Positions 1-6,233 of a DNA stretch of 12,559 nt are shown here, in pieces (position 1 is the stretch's first letter; every line of letters begins with the position of its first letter). The DNA lies in contig CAYSIX010000117.1 in assembly GCA_964431205.1 (NCBI GenBank), positions 1 through 12,559 on the forward strand. The letters are read 5' to 3'. The notes beneath the pieces were generated by a model. That model was given only the letters and a program-made list of their open reading frames with translations. It ran no database searches and was not told the origin of the DNA. A program made the position numbers and the translations under genes. This stretch comes from CAYSIX01 sp964431205 (GTDB lineage: Bacteria > Planctomycetota > Phycisphaerae > Phycisphaerales > Phycisphaeraceae).

Positions 1-660
1 GCCGACGAGATCAACCGCACGCCGCCGAAGACCCAGGCCGCGCTTCTGGAGGCGATGGCCGAGCACCAGGTGACGGTGGCGGGGCAGACGATGCGGCTGG
101 ACGAGCCGTTCATCGTGGTCGCGACGCAGAACCCGATCGAGCAGGAGGGGACGTACCCGCTGCCCGAGGCGCAGCTCGACCGTTTTCTGTTCAGCCTGTG
201 GATGGATTACCCGTCGGTGGAGCAGGAGCGGCAGATCGTGGCGCAGACGCCGCGGATCCACGCCGAGCGTGTCGAGCCGGTGCTGAGCCGGGACGATCTG
301 CTGCGTTACGCGGACGTGATCTGGCGGATGCCGGTGAGCGAGCACGTGGTGGACTACGCGGTGCTGATCGCGCGGGCGACGCGGCCGAAGGACCTCGAAG
401 CGCCGCAGGCGACGCGGGAATACGTCGAGTGGGGCGCCGGCCCGCGGGCGGGCCAGGCGATGGTGCACGCGGCCAAGGCGCTGGCGGCGATGGAGGGCGA
501 GCCGACGCCGAGCTGCGAGCACGTCCGCCGCGTCGCGCCCGCGGTGCTGCGCCACCGTGTGATCGTCAACTACGCGGCGACGGGCGAGGGCCTCGACGCC
601 CAGCACGTGATCCAGCGGGTGCTCGAAGACGTGCGCGAGCAGGACTACGCTTCCACCTGA
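1..660 (+). CDS. MoxR-family AAA+ ATPase, C-terminal 219 residues (5' truncated by window edge)
   Basis: The frame is open from base 1, so the real start lies outside the window and the internal ATG at 55 is not the start. The visible protein begins in the Walker B motif (ADEINR, residues 1-6). It continues with the sensor 1 stretch VATQNP, the EAQLDRF segment carrying the arginine-finger region, and a WGAGPRA sensor 2 segment, then ends with the usual small helical lid (VLRHRVIVNYAA). This order is typical of MoxR ATPases, which are about 320-340 residues long, so roughly 110 residues including Walker A are missing. MoxR proteins act as chaperone-like ATPases that usually work with von Willebrand factor A proteins and are often followed by a DUF58 gene. 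Here no DUF58 gene follows; a hairpin and a thioredoxin-fold gene do. The family call is very secure; the substrate is unknown. Confidence 0.95.
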   Translation, partial: ADEINRTPPKTQAALLEAMAEHQVTVAGQTMRLDEPFIVVATQNPIEQEGTYPLPEAQLDRFLFSLWMDYPSVEQERQIVAQTPRIHAERVEPVLSRDDLLRYADVIWRMPVSEHVVDYAVLIARATRPKDLEAPQATREYVEWGAGPRAGQAMVHAAKALAAMEGEPTPSCEHVRRVAPAVLRHRVIVNYAATGEGLDAQHVIQRVLEDVREQDYAST

Positions 661-691
661 ACAACACGCGAGGCGGTCCGAGCTGACGCTG

Positions 692-721
692 CGGCGAGTG
701 ACGCCGCCTCGCCGAGCTTTT
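692..721 (+). terminator. Possible rho-independent terminator after the MoxR gene
   Basis: CGGCGAG (692-698) pairs with CTCGCCG (708-714). The hairpin is followed by AGC and four T (718-721). It lies in the 77-base gap between the MoxR stop and the next start. An alternative longer-range stem overlaps it: GCGAGGCGG (668-676) with CCGCCTCGC (704-712). The two stems share bases 708-712 and cannot form together. The T run is short, so termination efficiency is uncertain. Confidence 0.4.
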
Positions 722-737
722 CAAGGAACCCGAACGC

Positions 738-1322
738 ATGCTCTTTGACCAGCCGGAACTGCTCAAGGCCAAGTACGACGCGGCCCTGCCGTACGACCGC
801 TTCGTCGCGCTCGGCGAGCCCGAGGGCCACCGCCCGCCGTGGGACCAGCGCTACGAGCAGCTCGCGCTCGACGACGGGCAGACGAAGCTGATCGGCGGGT
901 TCACGCGCACGATGCACGTGCTCTGCCTGACCGGCACGTGGTGCGGGGACTGCGCACTGCAGGGCTCGGCGATGCAGCGGATCGCCGAGGCCAACCCGGA
1001 TCGCATTCACCTGCGGTTTCTGCCACGCGTCGAGGAGCACGCCGACCTGATCGTCAAGTGCGCAATCAACGCCGGGTTCCGCGTGCCGGTGACGTGGTTC
1101 CTGGCCGAGGACTTCGCGCCGGTGCGGGTGTTTGGCGACCGGACGCTGAGCCGGTACCGCTCGATGGCGCGCAAGGCGCTGGGGGCCGAGGTTGAGGGCG
1201 TCCTGCCCCCGCCGCCGCCCGACCCCGTGCGCGCGGTGCTGCGCGAGGTCATCGAGGAGTTCGAGCGCGTGCACCTGCTCCTGCGGCTGAGCACGCGCCT
1301 GCGGCAGTTGCACGGGGATTGA
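738..1322 (+). CDS. Thioredoxin-fold family protein with WCGDC motif
   Basis: This 194-residue protein has a thioredoxin-like core. The segment LCLTGTWCGDC places a CxxC active site at C69 and C72, and the RVPVTWFL stretch puts a likely cis-proline at P117. There is no signal peptide, so it is expected in the cytoplasm. About 55 residues precede the fold, and a proline run (157-161) separates it from a charged helical C-terminal tail (162-194). Both extensions are longer than in classical thioredoxin, which is about 105 residues. The start is supported by AAGGAA at 723-728, nine bases upstream of ATG. A thiol redox role is likely from the CxxC, but the partner is unknown. The gene lies 77 bases after MoxR behind a possible terminator and converges with the guanylyltransferase gene. 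Confidence 0.85.
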   Translation: MLFDQPELLKAKYDAALPYDRFVALGEPEGHRPPWDQRYEQLALDDGQTKLIGGFTRTMHVLCLTGTWCGDCALQGSAMQRIAEANPDRIHLRFLPRVEEHADLIVKCAINAGFRVPVTWFLAEDFAPVRVFGDRTLSRYRSMARKALGAEVEGVLPPPPPDPVRAVLREVIEEFERVHLLLRLSTRLRQLHGD

Positions 1323-1343
1323 GCGTTGGCTGGTCCGGGGCTT

Positions 1344-1393
1344 GGCTGCGCTCAGCCCTCGGCTTGCGCCGCGAGGCAACGCCCCGCGGGCGC
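1344..1393. terminator. GC-rich hairpins between convergent genes, possible bidirectional terminator
   Basis: Two hairpins lie in the 101-base convergent gap. GGCTG (1344-1348) pairs with CAGCC (1353-1357). GCGCCGCG (1366-1373) pairs with CGCGGGCGC (1385-1393) with one bulged G. Neither is followed by a T run on either strand, so this is a structural suggestion only. Confidence 0.25.
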
Positions 1394-1423
1394 CGGCGTC
1401 GGCGTGCGACACTCCCCACCCGC

Positions 1424-2536
1424 CTACAACCACTTCTCGCCGTACCGCTCGCCGATCATCGCGTGCAGTTGCTTGATCTGCTCGGCCTGATCCGCGCGGC
1501 AGACCAGCGTCGCCTTGGCCGTGTGCACGACGATCAGGTCTTCGCAGCCGATCGTCGCGATCAGGTGGTCCGGGTCTTCCGAGGCGACCAGCGTGTTCGT
1601 CGTATCCAGCAGCGCCGCGTGACAGCCGGCGACCGCGTTGCCGTCCTCGTCCTTCTCCCGCGTCTCGGCGAAGCTCGGCCACGAACCGACGTCCAGCCAG
1701 TTCAACGCCATCGGCACCGCCGCCACCGTGAACCCCGGGTCCCGAGACGCCGGCTCCATCACCGCGTAGTCCACGCTGATCTTCTTCAGCTTCGGGTACA
1801 GCTCCGCCAGACGCTCCGCTCGCCGCGGCGTGTCCCACACCCGGCCCAGCTCCACCAGCGCCTCGTGGTTTTCCGGACAAAACCGCTCAATGCACCGCAG
1901 CAGCGTCTCCGCCCGCCACACGAACATCCCGCTGTTCCACAGGTACCGCTTCGGGCCCGCCGCCACGTACCGCTGGGCCGTCGCCTGGTCCGGCTTCTCC
2001 TTGAACTCGTCCACGATGTACGCGTCCCCATCCTCACCCCCCGGCACCTTCAGACGCTCGCCGAGCTGCAGGTACCCGTAACCCGTCGCCGCCTGCGTCG
2101 GCGCGATCCCGAACGTCACCAGCGCGTCCTCCTTCGCCTCGGCGATCGCGTACCCCTGCTCCACGAAGTGCTGAAACTTGTCCACCGGCGTGATCAGGTG
2201 GTCCGCCGTGAACACCGCGATCACCGCCTCCGGGTCCCGCGCTCCCAGCACCGCCGCCCCCAGCCCCACCGCGTTGAGCGTGTCCCGGCCCGTCGGCTCG
2301 CCCAGAAACCGCCCCTCGTCCAGCCCCGGCAGCTTCGAGAGCATCACCCCCCGCGTCGCCTCCCCCGCACACACCGCCACCTGCTCGGCCGGCACCAGCC
2401 CCTCCACCCGCTCCATCGCGATCTGCAGCAGGCTCTTGCCGTCGATGAACGGGATCAGTTGCTTGGGCAGCGACCGCGTGGACATCGGCCAAAGCCGTGT
2501 CCCCGAGCCGCCCGCGATGATCAGCGCGTGTCGCAT
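1424..2536 (-). CDS. manC: Mannose-1-phosphate guanylyltransferase (GDP-mannose pyrophosphorylase), single-domain
   Basis: This 370-residue cytoplasmic nucleotidyltransferase makes GDP-mannose from mannose-1-phosphate and GTP, supplying polysaccharide and glycan synthesis. The N-terminus MRHALIIAGGSGTRLWP carries the nucleotide-binding signature (residues 9-17), followed by KQLIPF (25-30). Other family motifs are TADH (110-113), GYGYLQLGERL (152-162), EKP (180-182), WNSGMF (200-205), SVDYAVME (254-261) and WLDVGSW (280-286). The start at 2536 places the signature at the very N-terminus as in the family. A further in-frame ATG at 2578 would add 14 atypical residues and run further into the divergent promoter region. 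The upstream Shine-Dalgarno match is weak. It lacks the C-terminal mannose-6-phosphate isomerase domain of the longer bifunctional enzymes, so isomerase activity must come from elsewhere. Substrate choice among hexose-1-phosphates is inferred from the motif set. Confidence 0.92.
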   Translation of the reverse strand: MRHALIIAGGSGTRLWPMSTRSLPKQLIPFIDGKSLLQIAMERVEGLVPAEQVAVCAGEATRGVMLSKLPGLDEGRFLGEPTGRDTLNAVGLGAAVLGARDPEAVIAVFTADHLITPVDKFQHFVEQGYAIAEAKEDALVTFGIAPTQAATGYGYLQLGERLKVPGGEDGDAYIVDEFKEKPDQATAQRYVAAGPKRYLWNSGMFVWRAETLLRCIERFCPENHEALVELGRVWDTPRRAERLAELYPKLKKISVDYAVMEPASRDPGFTVAAVPMALNWLDVGSWPSFAETREKDEDGNAVAGCHAALLDTTNTLVASEDPDHLIATIGCEDLIVVHTAKATLVCRADQAEQIKQLHAMIGERYGEKWL

Positions 2537-2619
2537 CCGCCGCACTTTACCCGCACCGCCGCCGACCGCCAACGTCAATGCCCGATACCCCCTCGTCCGC
2601 CCGCCCGCCTCCGCTTGGC

Positions 2620-2667
2620 TAGAATGTCGCTCGCTGAACGCAAACGATCCGAGTTCGAGAAAGGGAG
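2620..2667 (+). promoter_or_regulatory. Candidate -10 box and strong ribosome binding site for the ferritin-like gene
   Basis: A TAGAAT -10-like box lies at 2620-2625 in the divergent gap between the guanylyltransferase and ferritin-like genes, without a recognisable -35. AAGGGAG at 2661-2667, six bases before the ATG at 2674, is a good Shine-Dalgarno site and fixes that start. Confidence 0.4.
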
Positions 2668-2673
2668 CAGCAC

Positions 2674-3141
2674 ATGAACGAACAGAAACGCCAGCAGATC
2701 GTCCAGTTGCTCAGCAAGAGCTACAACATGGAGATCGAGACGGTCATCAACTACCTGGCCAACTCGGTCTATCTCGACGGGTTCAAGGCCAAGCACGTCA
2801 AGGACATCCTCGCCGCCGAGGTCCAGGAGGAGCTCGGCCACGCTCAGCGGCTCGCACACCGCATCCGCGTGCTCGAGGGGACGGTGCCGGGCTCGATGCA
2901 CCTGGAGATGACCCAGGGCGGGCTTCAGCCGCCGGACGATCCGCTGGACGTGATCGCGGTGATCGAGGGCGTGATCCAGGCCGAGCAGGGCGCCATCGAG
3001 CAGTACCAGAAGATCATCGACGCGACCGAGGGCGTCGACCCGGTCACGCAGGACCTGTGCATCGAGCTCAAGGGCGACGAGGAGGAGCACCGCCGCACGT
3101 TCAAGGGCTTCCTCGCCGAGGCGATGGCCCTGCGCACATGA
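2674..3141 (+). CDS. Bacterioferritin-like non-heme diiron protein
   Basis: This 155-residue four-helix protein carries the bacterioferritin/ferritin diiron pattern: E20 on helix A, E53xxH56 (EELGHA) on helix B, E104 (QAEQGAIEQY) on helix C, and E136xxH139 (DEEEH) on helix D. Spacing between E20 and E53 matches that of bacterioferritin (33 residues). The methionine that binds heme in bacterioferritin, next to the helix B glutamate, is absent; the equivalent position is Leu54. A heme-free iron-oxidising or storage protein of the ferritin-like superfamily is therefore expected in the cytoplasm, perhaps also protecting against peroxide. Whether it forms a 12-mer or 24-mer cage cannot be told. 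The start is set by the strong ribosome binding site. The gene is divergent from the guanylyltransferase gene and is followed by the tRNA-Leu gene, which has its own promoter. Confidence 0.85.
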   Translation: MNEQKRQQIVQLLSKSYNMEIETVINYLANSVYLDGFKAKHVKDILAAEVQEELGHAQRLAHRIRVLEGTVPGSMHLEMTQGGLQPPDDPLDVIAVIEGVIQAEQGAIEQYQKIIDATEGVDPVTQDLCIELKGDEEEHRRTFKGFLAEAMALRT

Positions 3142-3219
3142 TGCGCCGCCGGTCTGCTTCACGGCCCGCCTCGCTTCAGCGCCGCGGGACAGACGCGATA
3201 TGGCTCCCAACCTCCCAAA

Positions 3220-3239
3220 GCGCAGCGCCGGCGCAGCGC
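3220..3239 (+). repeat. Short direct repeat, two copies of GCGCAGCGC
   Basis: GCGCAGCGC occurs at 3220-3228 and 3231-3239, separated by CG, in the 172-base gap between the ferritin-like gene and the tRNA. No function is evident, and chance occurrence in GC-rich DNA is plausible. Confidence 0.35.
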
Positions 3240-3270
3240 ATCGGCACAGCCCGGCCGCGCCCCGCTTGCC

Positions 3271-3299
3271 TTGAACCACCGCGCCCTCGGCCGTACGCT
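3271..3299 (+). promoter_or_regulatory. Sigma70-type promoter of tRNA-Leu
   Basis: The -35 box TTGAAC (3271-3276) and -10 box TACGCT (3294-3299) are separated by 17 bases. The predicted transcription start near 3306 is a few bases upstream of the tRNA 5' end at 3314, leaving a very short leader. Confidence 0.6.
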
Positions 3300-3313
3300 C
3301 TTGAGCCACACAC

Positions 3314-3399
3314 GCCGGTGTGGCGGAATTGGCAGACGCGGCGGATTCAAAATCCGCTGGGAGTCACATCCCTTGTGGGTTCGAGTCCCTCCACCGGCA
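3314..3399 (+). tRNA. tRNA-Leu, anticodon CAA
   Basis: This is an 86-nt cloverleaf with a long variable arm, as expected of class II leucine tRNAs. Acceptor GCCGGTG (3314-3320) pairs with CACCGGC (3392-3398). The D stem GCG/CGC spans 3323-3339. The anticodon stem GCGGA/TCCGC encloses the loop TTCAAAA (3346-3352), giving CAA at 3348-3350, which reads the UUG leucine codon. The variable arm forms a GGGA/TCCC stem. The T loop is TTCGAGT (3380-3386). The discriminator base is A (3399), as leucyl-tRNA synthetase requires, and the 3' CCA is not encoded. The T stem has one U-U mismatch (3376 with 3390). Confidence 0.97.
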
Positions 3400-3407
3400 T
3401 TGCCCGA

Positions 3408-3427
3408 CGCGCGGCGGCCGCTGCGCG
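3408..3427 (+). terminator. Hairpin just after tRNA-Leu, possible terminator or processing structure
   Basis: CGCGCGGC (3408-3415) and GCTGCGCG (3420-3427) form an 8-bp stem with one G-U pair and a GGCC loop, starting eight bases past the tRNA 3' end. No T run follows, so it may terminate weakly or protect the precursor end. Confidence 0.4.
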
Positions 3428-3584
3428 ACTCGCCGAGCGGATCCTGGCCAGCGCCCCGAGCAGGGATGGCGAGCTGAACGTGTTTGCGGCCGGTCAAGCC
3501 CCGCCCGAGCATCCCCGCGGGCGCGCAACCTTGCCCGCTACATGACGGGCCGCGGTAACATGGCGTTCGAGGCGTCGCGCGACC

Positions 3585-4322
3585 ATGTCGACCATCGAAC
3601 CGCCGTATTCTCTCGAGCTGCAGTACCCGCTGCGGCCGGTTACGAACCAGAGCCTGACATACTACCTGAGCCGTGATGCCGACGCGGCCCGCCGCTTCCG
3701 CCGCCTCGCCGCCGGCGTGACCGACCTTGCCGACGTCCCCGCCGCCGCGCGCTTATGCGCCCCGCTCGACGGCCTGGTCCGTTGGGCCAAGACGCTCAGC
3801 ATGATCGACGAAACCAAGGACCCGTCGCGTCCCGGCGTGTTGACGACCTCGCTGTCGCTGTTCGAGCGTTGGCAGGCTCGACGCCACCACCTCTACGCGA
3901 CCGGCCTGTTGCGGATCGAGCTGCGCGAGGCCCTCGCCGATGCCCTTCACGATGCCGACGATTGGATGGAGTGGGACTTCATGATCGCCTGTGTCCCCGG
4001 TTTCTTCCCCAACCAATCAAGCGACGAGGTCGTGCGCATCGTGCGACGGCTCTACGTCAGGCCGAAGTCGATCCGGCCGCTGATGCTCGACCGGCGGGTG
4101 CGCATGGCCGTCGGCCTGCTGCATAATGGCCTGGGTTTCGAGCTCTTCTTTCACGAGGACGACGAGGACGCCCACAACCTGCTGGGCCCTGTCATCGCGC
4201 AGGATCTCGCGGCCGAACACGCCGCGTCTTCGTTTTCCTTGCGGGCGAGCGAGCTCGCCCAATCATCGACGATTGGCGCCGGACTTCGATCCGGCATCAC
4301 CCGCCCGCCAAACAATGTGTAG
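3585..4322 (+). CDS. Hypothetical protein, 245 residues
   Basis: I do not recognise a family. The protein has no signal peptide or membrane segment and looks like a soluble cytoplasmic, mostly helical protein. Visible parts are a polar N-terminus (1-30), an Arg/Ala-rich helix (31-60), a conserved-looking core around WAKTLSM, ERWQARRHHLYATGLLRIELREAL and WMEWDFMIACVPGFFPNQ (66-144), a basic helix RIVRRLYVRPKSIRP (151-165), and an acidic stretch FFHEDDEDAH (188-197). The last 30 residues are Ser/Ala-rich and look unstructured, and the DNA there can form three hairpins. The ATG at 3585 has no clear Shine-Dalgarno site. A TAACAT -10-like box lies about 30 bases upstream. It is preceded by the tRNA and converges with the desaturase gene. 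Coding is supported by length and by sensible hydrophobic patterning. Confidence 0.7.
   Translation: MSTIEPPYSLELQYPLRPVTNQSLTYYLSRDADAARRFRRLAAGVTDLADVPAAARLCAPLDGLVRWAKTLSMIDETKDPSRPGVLTTSLSLFERWQARRHHLYATGLLRIELREALADALHDADDWMEWDFMIACVPGFFPNQSSDEVVRIVRRLYVRPKSIRPLMLDRRVRMAVGLLHNGLGFELFFHEDDEDAHNLLGPVIAQDLAAEHAASSFSLRASELAQSSTIGAGLRSGITRPPNNV
4243..4295 (+). repeat. Three consecutive small hairpins in the 3' end of the hypothetical gene
   Basis: The stems are GGGCGAG/CTCGCCC (4243-4249 with 4254-4260), CAATC/GATTG (4260-4264 with 4271-4275) and GCCGGA/TCCGGC (4278-4283 with 4290-4295). All are perfect and nearly end to end. They lie in the low-complexity C-terminal part of the 245-residue gene and may help stabilise or end its transcript. 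Confidence 0.35.
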
Positions 4323-4454
4323 CGCCGGAGCCTGCTCGGGCATCCATCACCCCGCCTGCGGCACCACGAAATTCCGCCGCTACCGCTTCAGCCCCACACG
4401 GACCGCGTTGCGCTCGGCATCGCCATCGTTTAGCGCTGGTATCCGTTCCCGGCC

Positions 4455-4484
4455 GGCCGTGTGCTCCGCACCGATCACACGGTC
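4455..4484. terminator. Hairpin spanning the desaturase stop codon, possible terminator
   Basis: CCGTGTG (4457-4463) pairs perfectly with CACACGG (4476-4482). The stem extends two more positions to 4455/4484 through a G-U and a G-C pair, with a 12-base loop. It overlaps the desaturase stop codon in the 152-base convergent gap. There is no T run on either strand. Confidence 0.3.
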
Positions 4485-5476
4485 CGGTCGTGAATCCAAC
4501 TGAACCGGATGCCCGGCTCCTCGGCCATGCGCTGCTCGTACTGCTCGGCCAGTCGGTAGTACCGCTCGGGCTGACCGCACAGGTAGTCCTGCGCCCGCGC
4601 CGCCTTGCCCGTGACCGGTCGATTTGCGATGTCCCACGTCCGGATCAGGTGGTCGAGGATGTCCGCGTAATCGCGGACCGTGTACACCCCCGTGCGCTGC
4701 GCGATCACGGCGAAGTGATCGAACAGGTCCGGGTCCTTGCCGTCGTACATCAGCTTGCCGGGCATCGTGATCAGCCCGCGGATCATCCGACGCAACGCCT
4801 CCATCCCGCCCTCCGGGTCCAGGTCGAGCACCCGGCCCATCATCCGCGTGTAGAACAGCTCGTGCCGCGATTCGTCCCCGGCGATGCGGCTGCAGATCCG
4901 CCCCAGGTTCATGTCCCCCTGCTTCCTCACGATCCGACCGACGTTCCCGTGCGAGACCCGCGTTGCACGCTCCTGAAACGCCGTGTAGATCAGCCCCGTG
5001 TACGGGTCCCCCGCCGTCCGCGGGTTAAACCCGTTGTTCAGCAGGTGCTGCACCGTCACCTCGACCGCGCGCATGTTTACGCGGCCGGTCAGCCTCAGGT
5101 ACGCGTTGAGCAGGTCGCCGTGGCGGTTCTCTTCCGCCGTCCACCCGCGCAGCCACCTCGCCCAAGGCTTGGGCGAGTCCCCCTCGTGGTCCCGCGCCAG
5201 CGTGTTCAGCGACACCGAATAGCTCGGCAGGGCCTCCTCCGTGACCATGTCGCCCACCAGCACGACCAGCATCTCGTCCGAGACTTCCTGCGCCGGTTCG
5301 CGGAACGACGCCAGTTGCTCACGCCAGTCCTCGCCGGTCAGGTCCGGCAGAAAATCCGTCGGCTGCCAGTTCGTGTTCACGTCCCCGAGGATGCGCAGGT
5401 TCGCCTCCACGTCGTCCTGCATCCCCGCGAGCAGCTCGTGGTGCGCCTCGAAAGTCGTCTGATCGATTGCCGGCAT
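4475..5476 (-). CDS. Soluble plant-type acyl-ACP desaturase (stearoyl-ACP desaturase family, diiron)
   Basis: This 333-residue cytoplasmic enzyme family introduces a cis double bond into acyl chains bound to acyl carrier protein, using a diiron centre, O2 and ferredoxin. All six ligands of the plant enzyme are recognisable: the GDMVTEEALPSY helix (E80 or E81), E116 and H119 in TAEENRHG, E169 in IYTAFQERAT, and E202 and H205 in GDESRHE. The C-terminus FSWIHDRTV also resembles the plant enzyme ending. Overall the protein looks closer to the plant stearoyl-ACP desaturases than many bacterial homologues do. The length is close to the mature plant protein, and no transit or signal peptide is present. 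The start at 5476 is the first ATG and lacks a clear Shine-Dalgarno site. Double-bond position and chain-length preference cannot be read from sequence here. The gene stands alone on this strand, with a long upstream gap. Confidence 0.93.
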   Translation of the reverse strand: MPAIDQTTFEAHHELLAGMQDDVEANLRILGDVNTNWQPTDFLPDLTGEDWREQLASFREPAQEVSDEMLVVLVGDMVTEEALPSYSVSLNTLARDHEGDSPKPWARWLRGWTAEENRHGDLLNAYLRLTGRVNMRAVEVTVQHLLNNGFNPRTAGDPYTGLIYTAFQERATRVSHGNVGRIVRKQGDMNLGRICSRIAGDESRHELFYTRMMGRVLDLDPEGGMEALRRMIRGLITMPGKLMYDGKDPDLFDHFAVIAQRTGVYTVRDYADILDHLIRTWDIANRPVTGKAARAQDYLCGQPERYYRLAEQYEQRMAEEPGIRFSWIHDRTV

Positions 5477-6233
5477 TTGCTTCGTCTACCCCCGATCGAT
5501 TTCGGTGACTGGTCCCGGCCGACCCGGCACCCTCAAACTTTGGCGCCGCCCCGTTGGCGCTGCCCCGGGCGTTCCGATCGGCTGTCCTTAGCGGCTCTTC
5601 ATCGTATCGCGTTGGCCGAGCACAGCCAAGGTCATATCAACATTTTCAGGTTCACGGATGCAGCGCCGGCTTCGGCCCCGGGGTCGGTCCTGTGCGCAGC
5701 GCGTTGCGCGGGGTCAGGCCTCGCCGACGCGCGGCTCGCGCCTCACGATTGACACACCGGTCTGCTACACGCGGCCGGGCCCGCAATGAAAGGGCCCACT
5801 GGGCGTGAGCATTCCGGCACGGCCGTGTATCCAGTTTGGCGTTCGGTGGTTACAACGAACAACGACCGCAGCGAGCGACGGTCGGCCGAGGCCCGGGCTT
5901 GGGAGATGCGGCAGGCCGGGGCGTGGCGGCAGTTGAGGAGGGATTGCGGTAGGCACGGGATGGGAGGGGAAGAAGCCCACGGATGGGGATCCCTGGCCTT
6001 CAAGCGGCAATCCGCGGGCTTGGGGCGGCGCGACCGGTCGGGGCGGCGGTCGGCGCTGGACGATCCGCCGTGGTACCGGCCGGGGATCGCGATCGAGGGC
6101 CGGGAGCACCGGGCGCGTGTAGCAGCGGGTTACGTTCAGGGCCACCCCGACGGAGGGCGGTGCGGTCGGGTCTGGACCGGTCGGTGAGGGCGTGGGAGCG
6201 GTGATCTGCGCGCGGACGGCGGGCGTGGCGGCG
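5477..6233. other. 757-base stretch without a convincing gene
   Basis: Between the desaturase start and the phosphatase stop I find no supported coding region. Open frames here (+ strand 5786-6187 and - strand 5765-6430) have no recognisable domain. The + frame lacks the strong third-position GC seen in neighbouring genes, and the - frame starts inside the phosphatase gene. The part at 5585-5650 is locally less GC-rich and holds a possible promoter. Small inverted repeats occur, for example GGGCCC at 5777-5782 and 5792-5797, and CGGTC/GACCG at 6163-6179 downstream of the phosphatase gene. The stretch could hold long leaders, an unannotated small RNA, or decayed sequence. Confidence 0.6.
5601..5629 (-). 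promoter_or_regulatory. Candidate sigma70-type promoter toward the desaturase
   Basis: Read on the minus strand, TTGGCT (5624-5629) and TACGAT (5601-5606) are separated by 17 bases in a locally AT-richer patch. Transcription from near 5594 would give a leader of about 118 bases before the desaturase ATG. Confidence 0.35.

Noticed and set aside
645..1880. 411-residue open frame on the - strand
   Set aside because: It overlaps the thioredoxin-fold gene and the guanylyltransferase gene in another frame, with low-complexity Gly/Arg composition and no domain.
1319..2677. 452-residue open frame on the + strand
   Set aside because: It lies antisense to the guanylyltransferase gene, is Arg/His/Pro-rich without domains, and reflects GC-rich codon bias on the opposite strand.
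2178..3545. 455-residue open frame on the + strand running through the ferritin-like gene and tRNA
   Set aside because: It crosses a tRNA and two well-supported genes out of frame, with no recognisable motif.
3400..3584. Possible integration site next to tRNA-Leu
   Set aside because: No integrase gene and no second copy of the tRNA 3' end was found downstream within the window.
4490..5752. 420-residue open frame on the + strand opposite the desaturase
   Set aside because: The desaturase on the other strand is certain. This frame is Arg/Val/Pro-rich antisense noise.
5786..6187. 133-residue open frame on the + strand in the large gap
   Set aside because: Third codon positions are not GC-biased like the neighbours, there is no clear ribosome binding site and no recognisable domain. 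A real small gene cannot be fully excluded.
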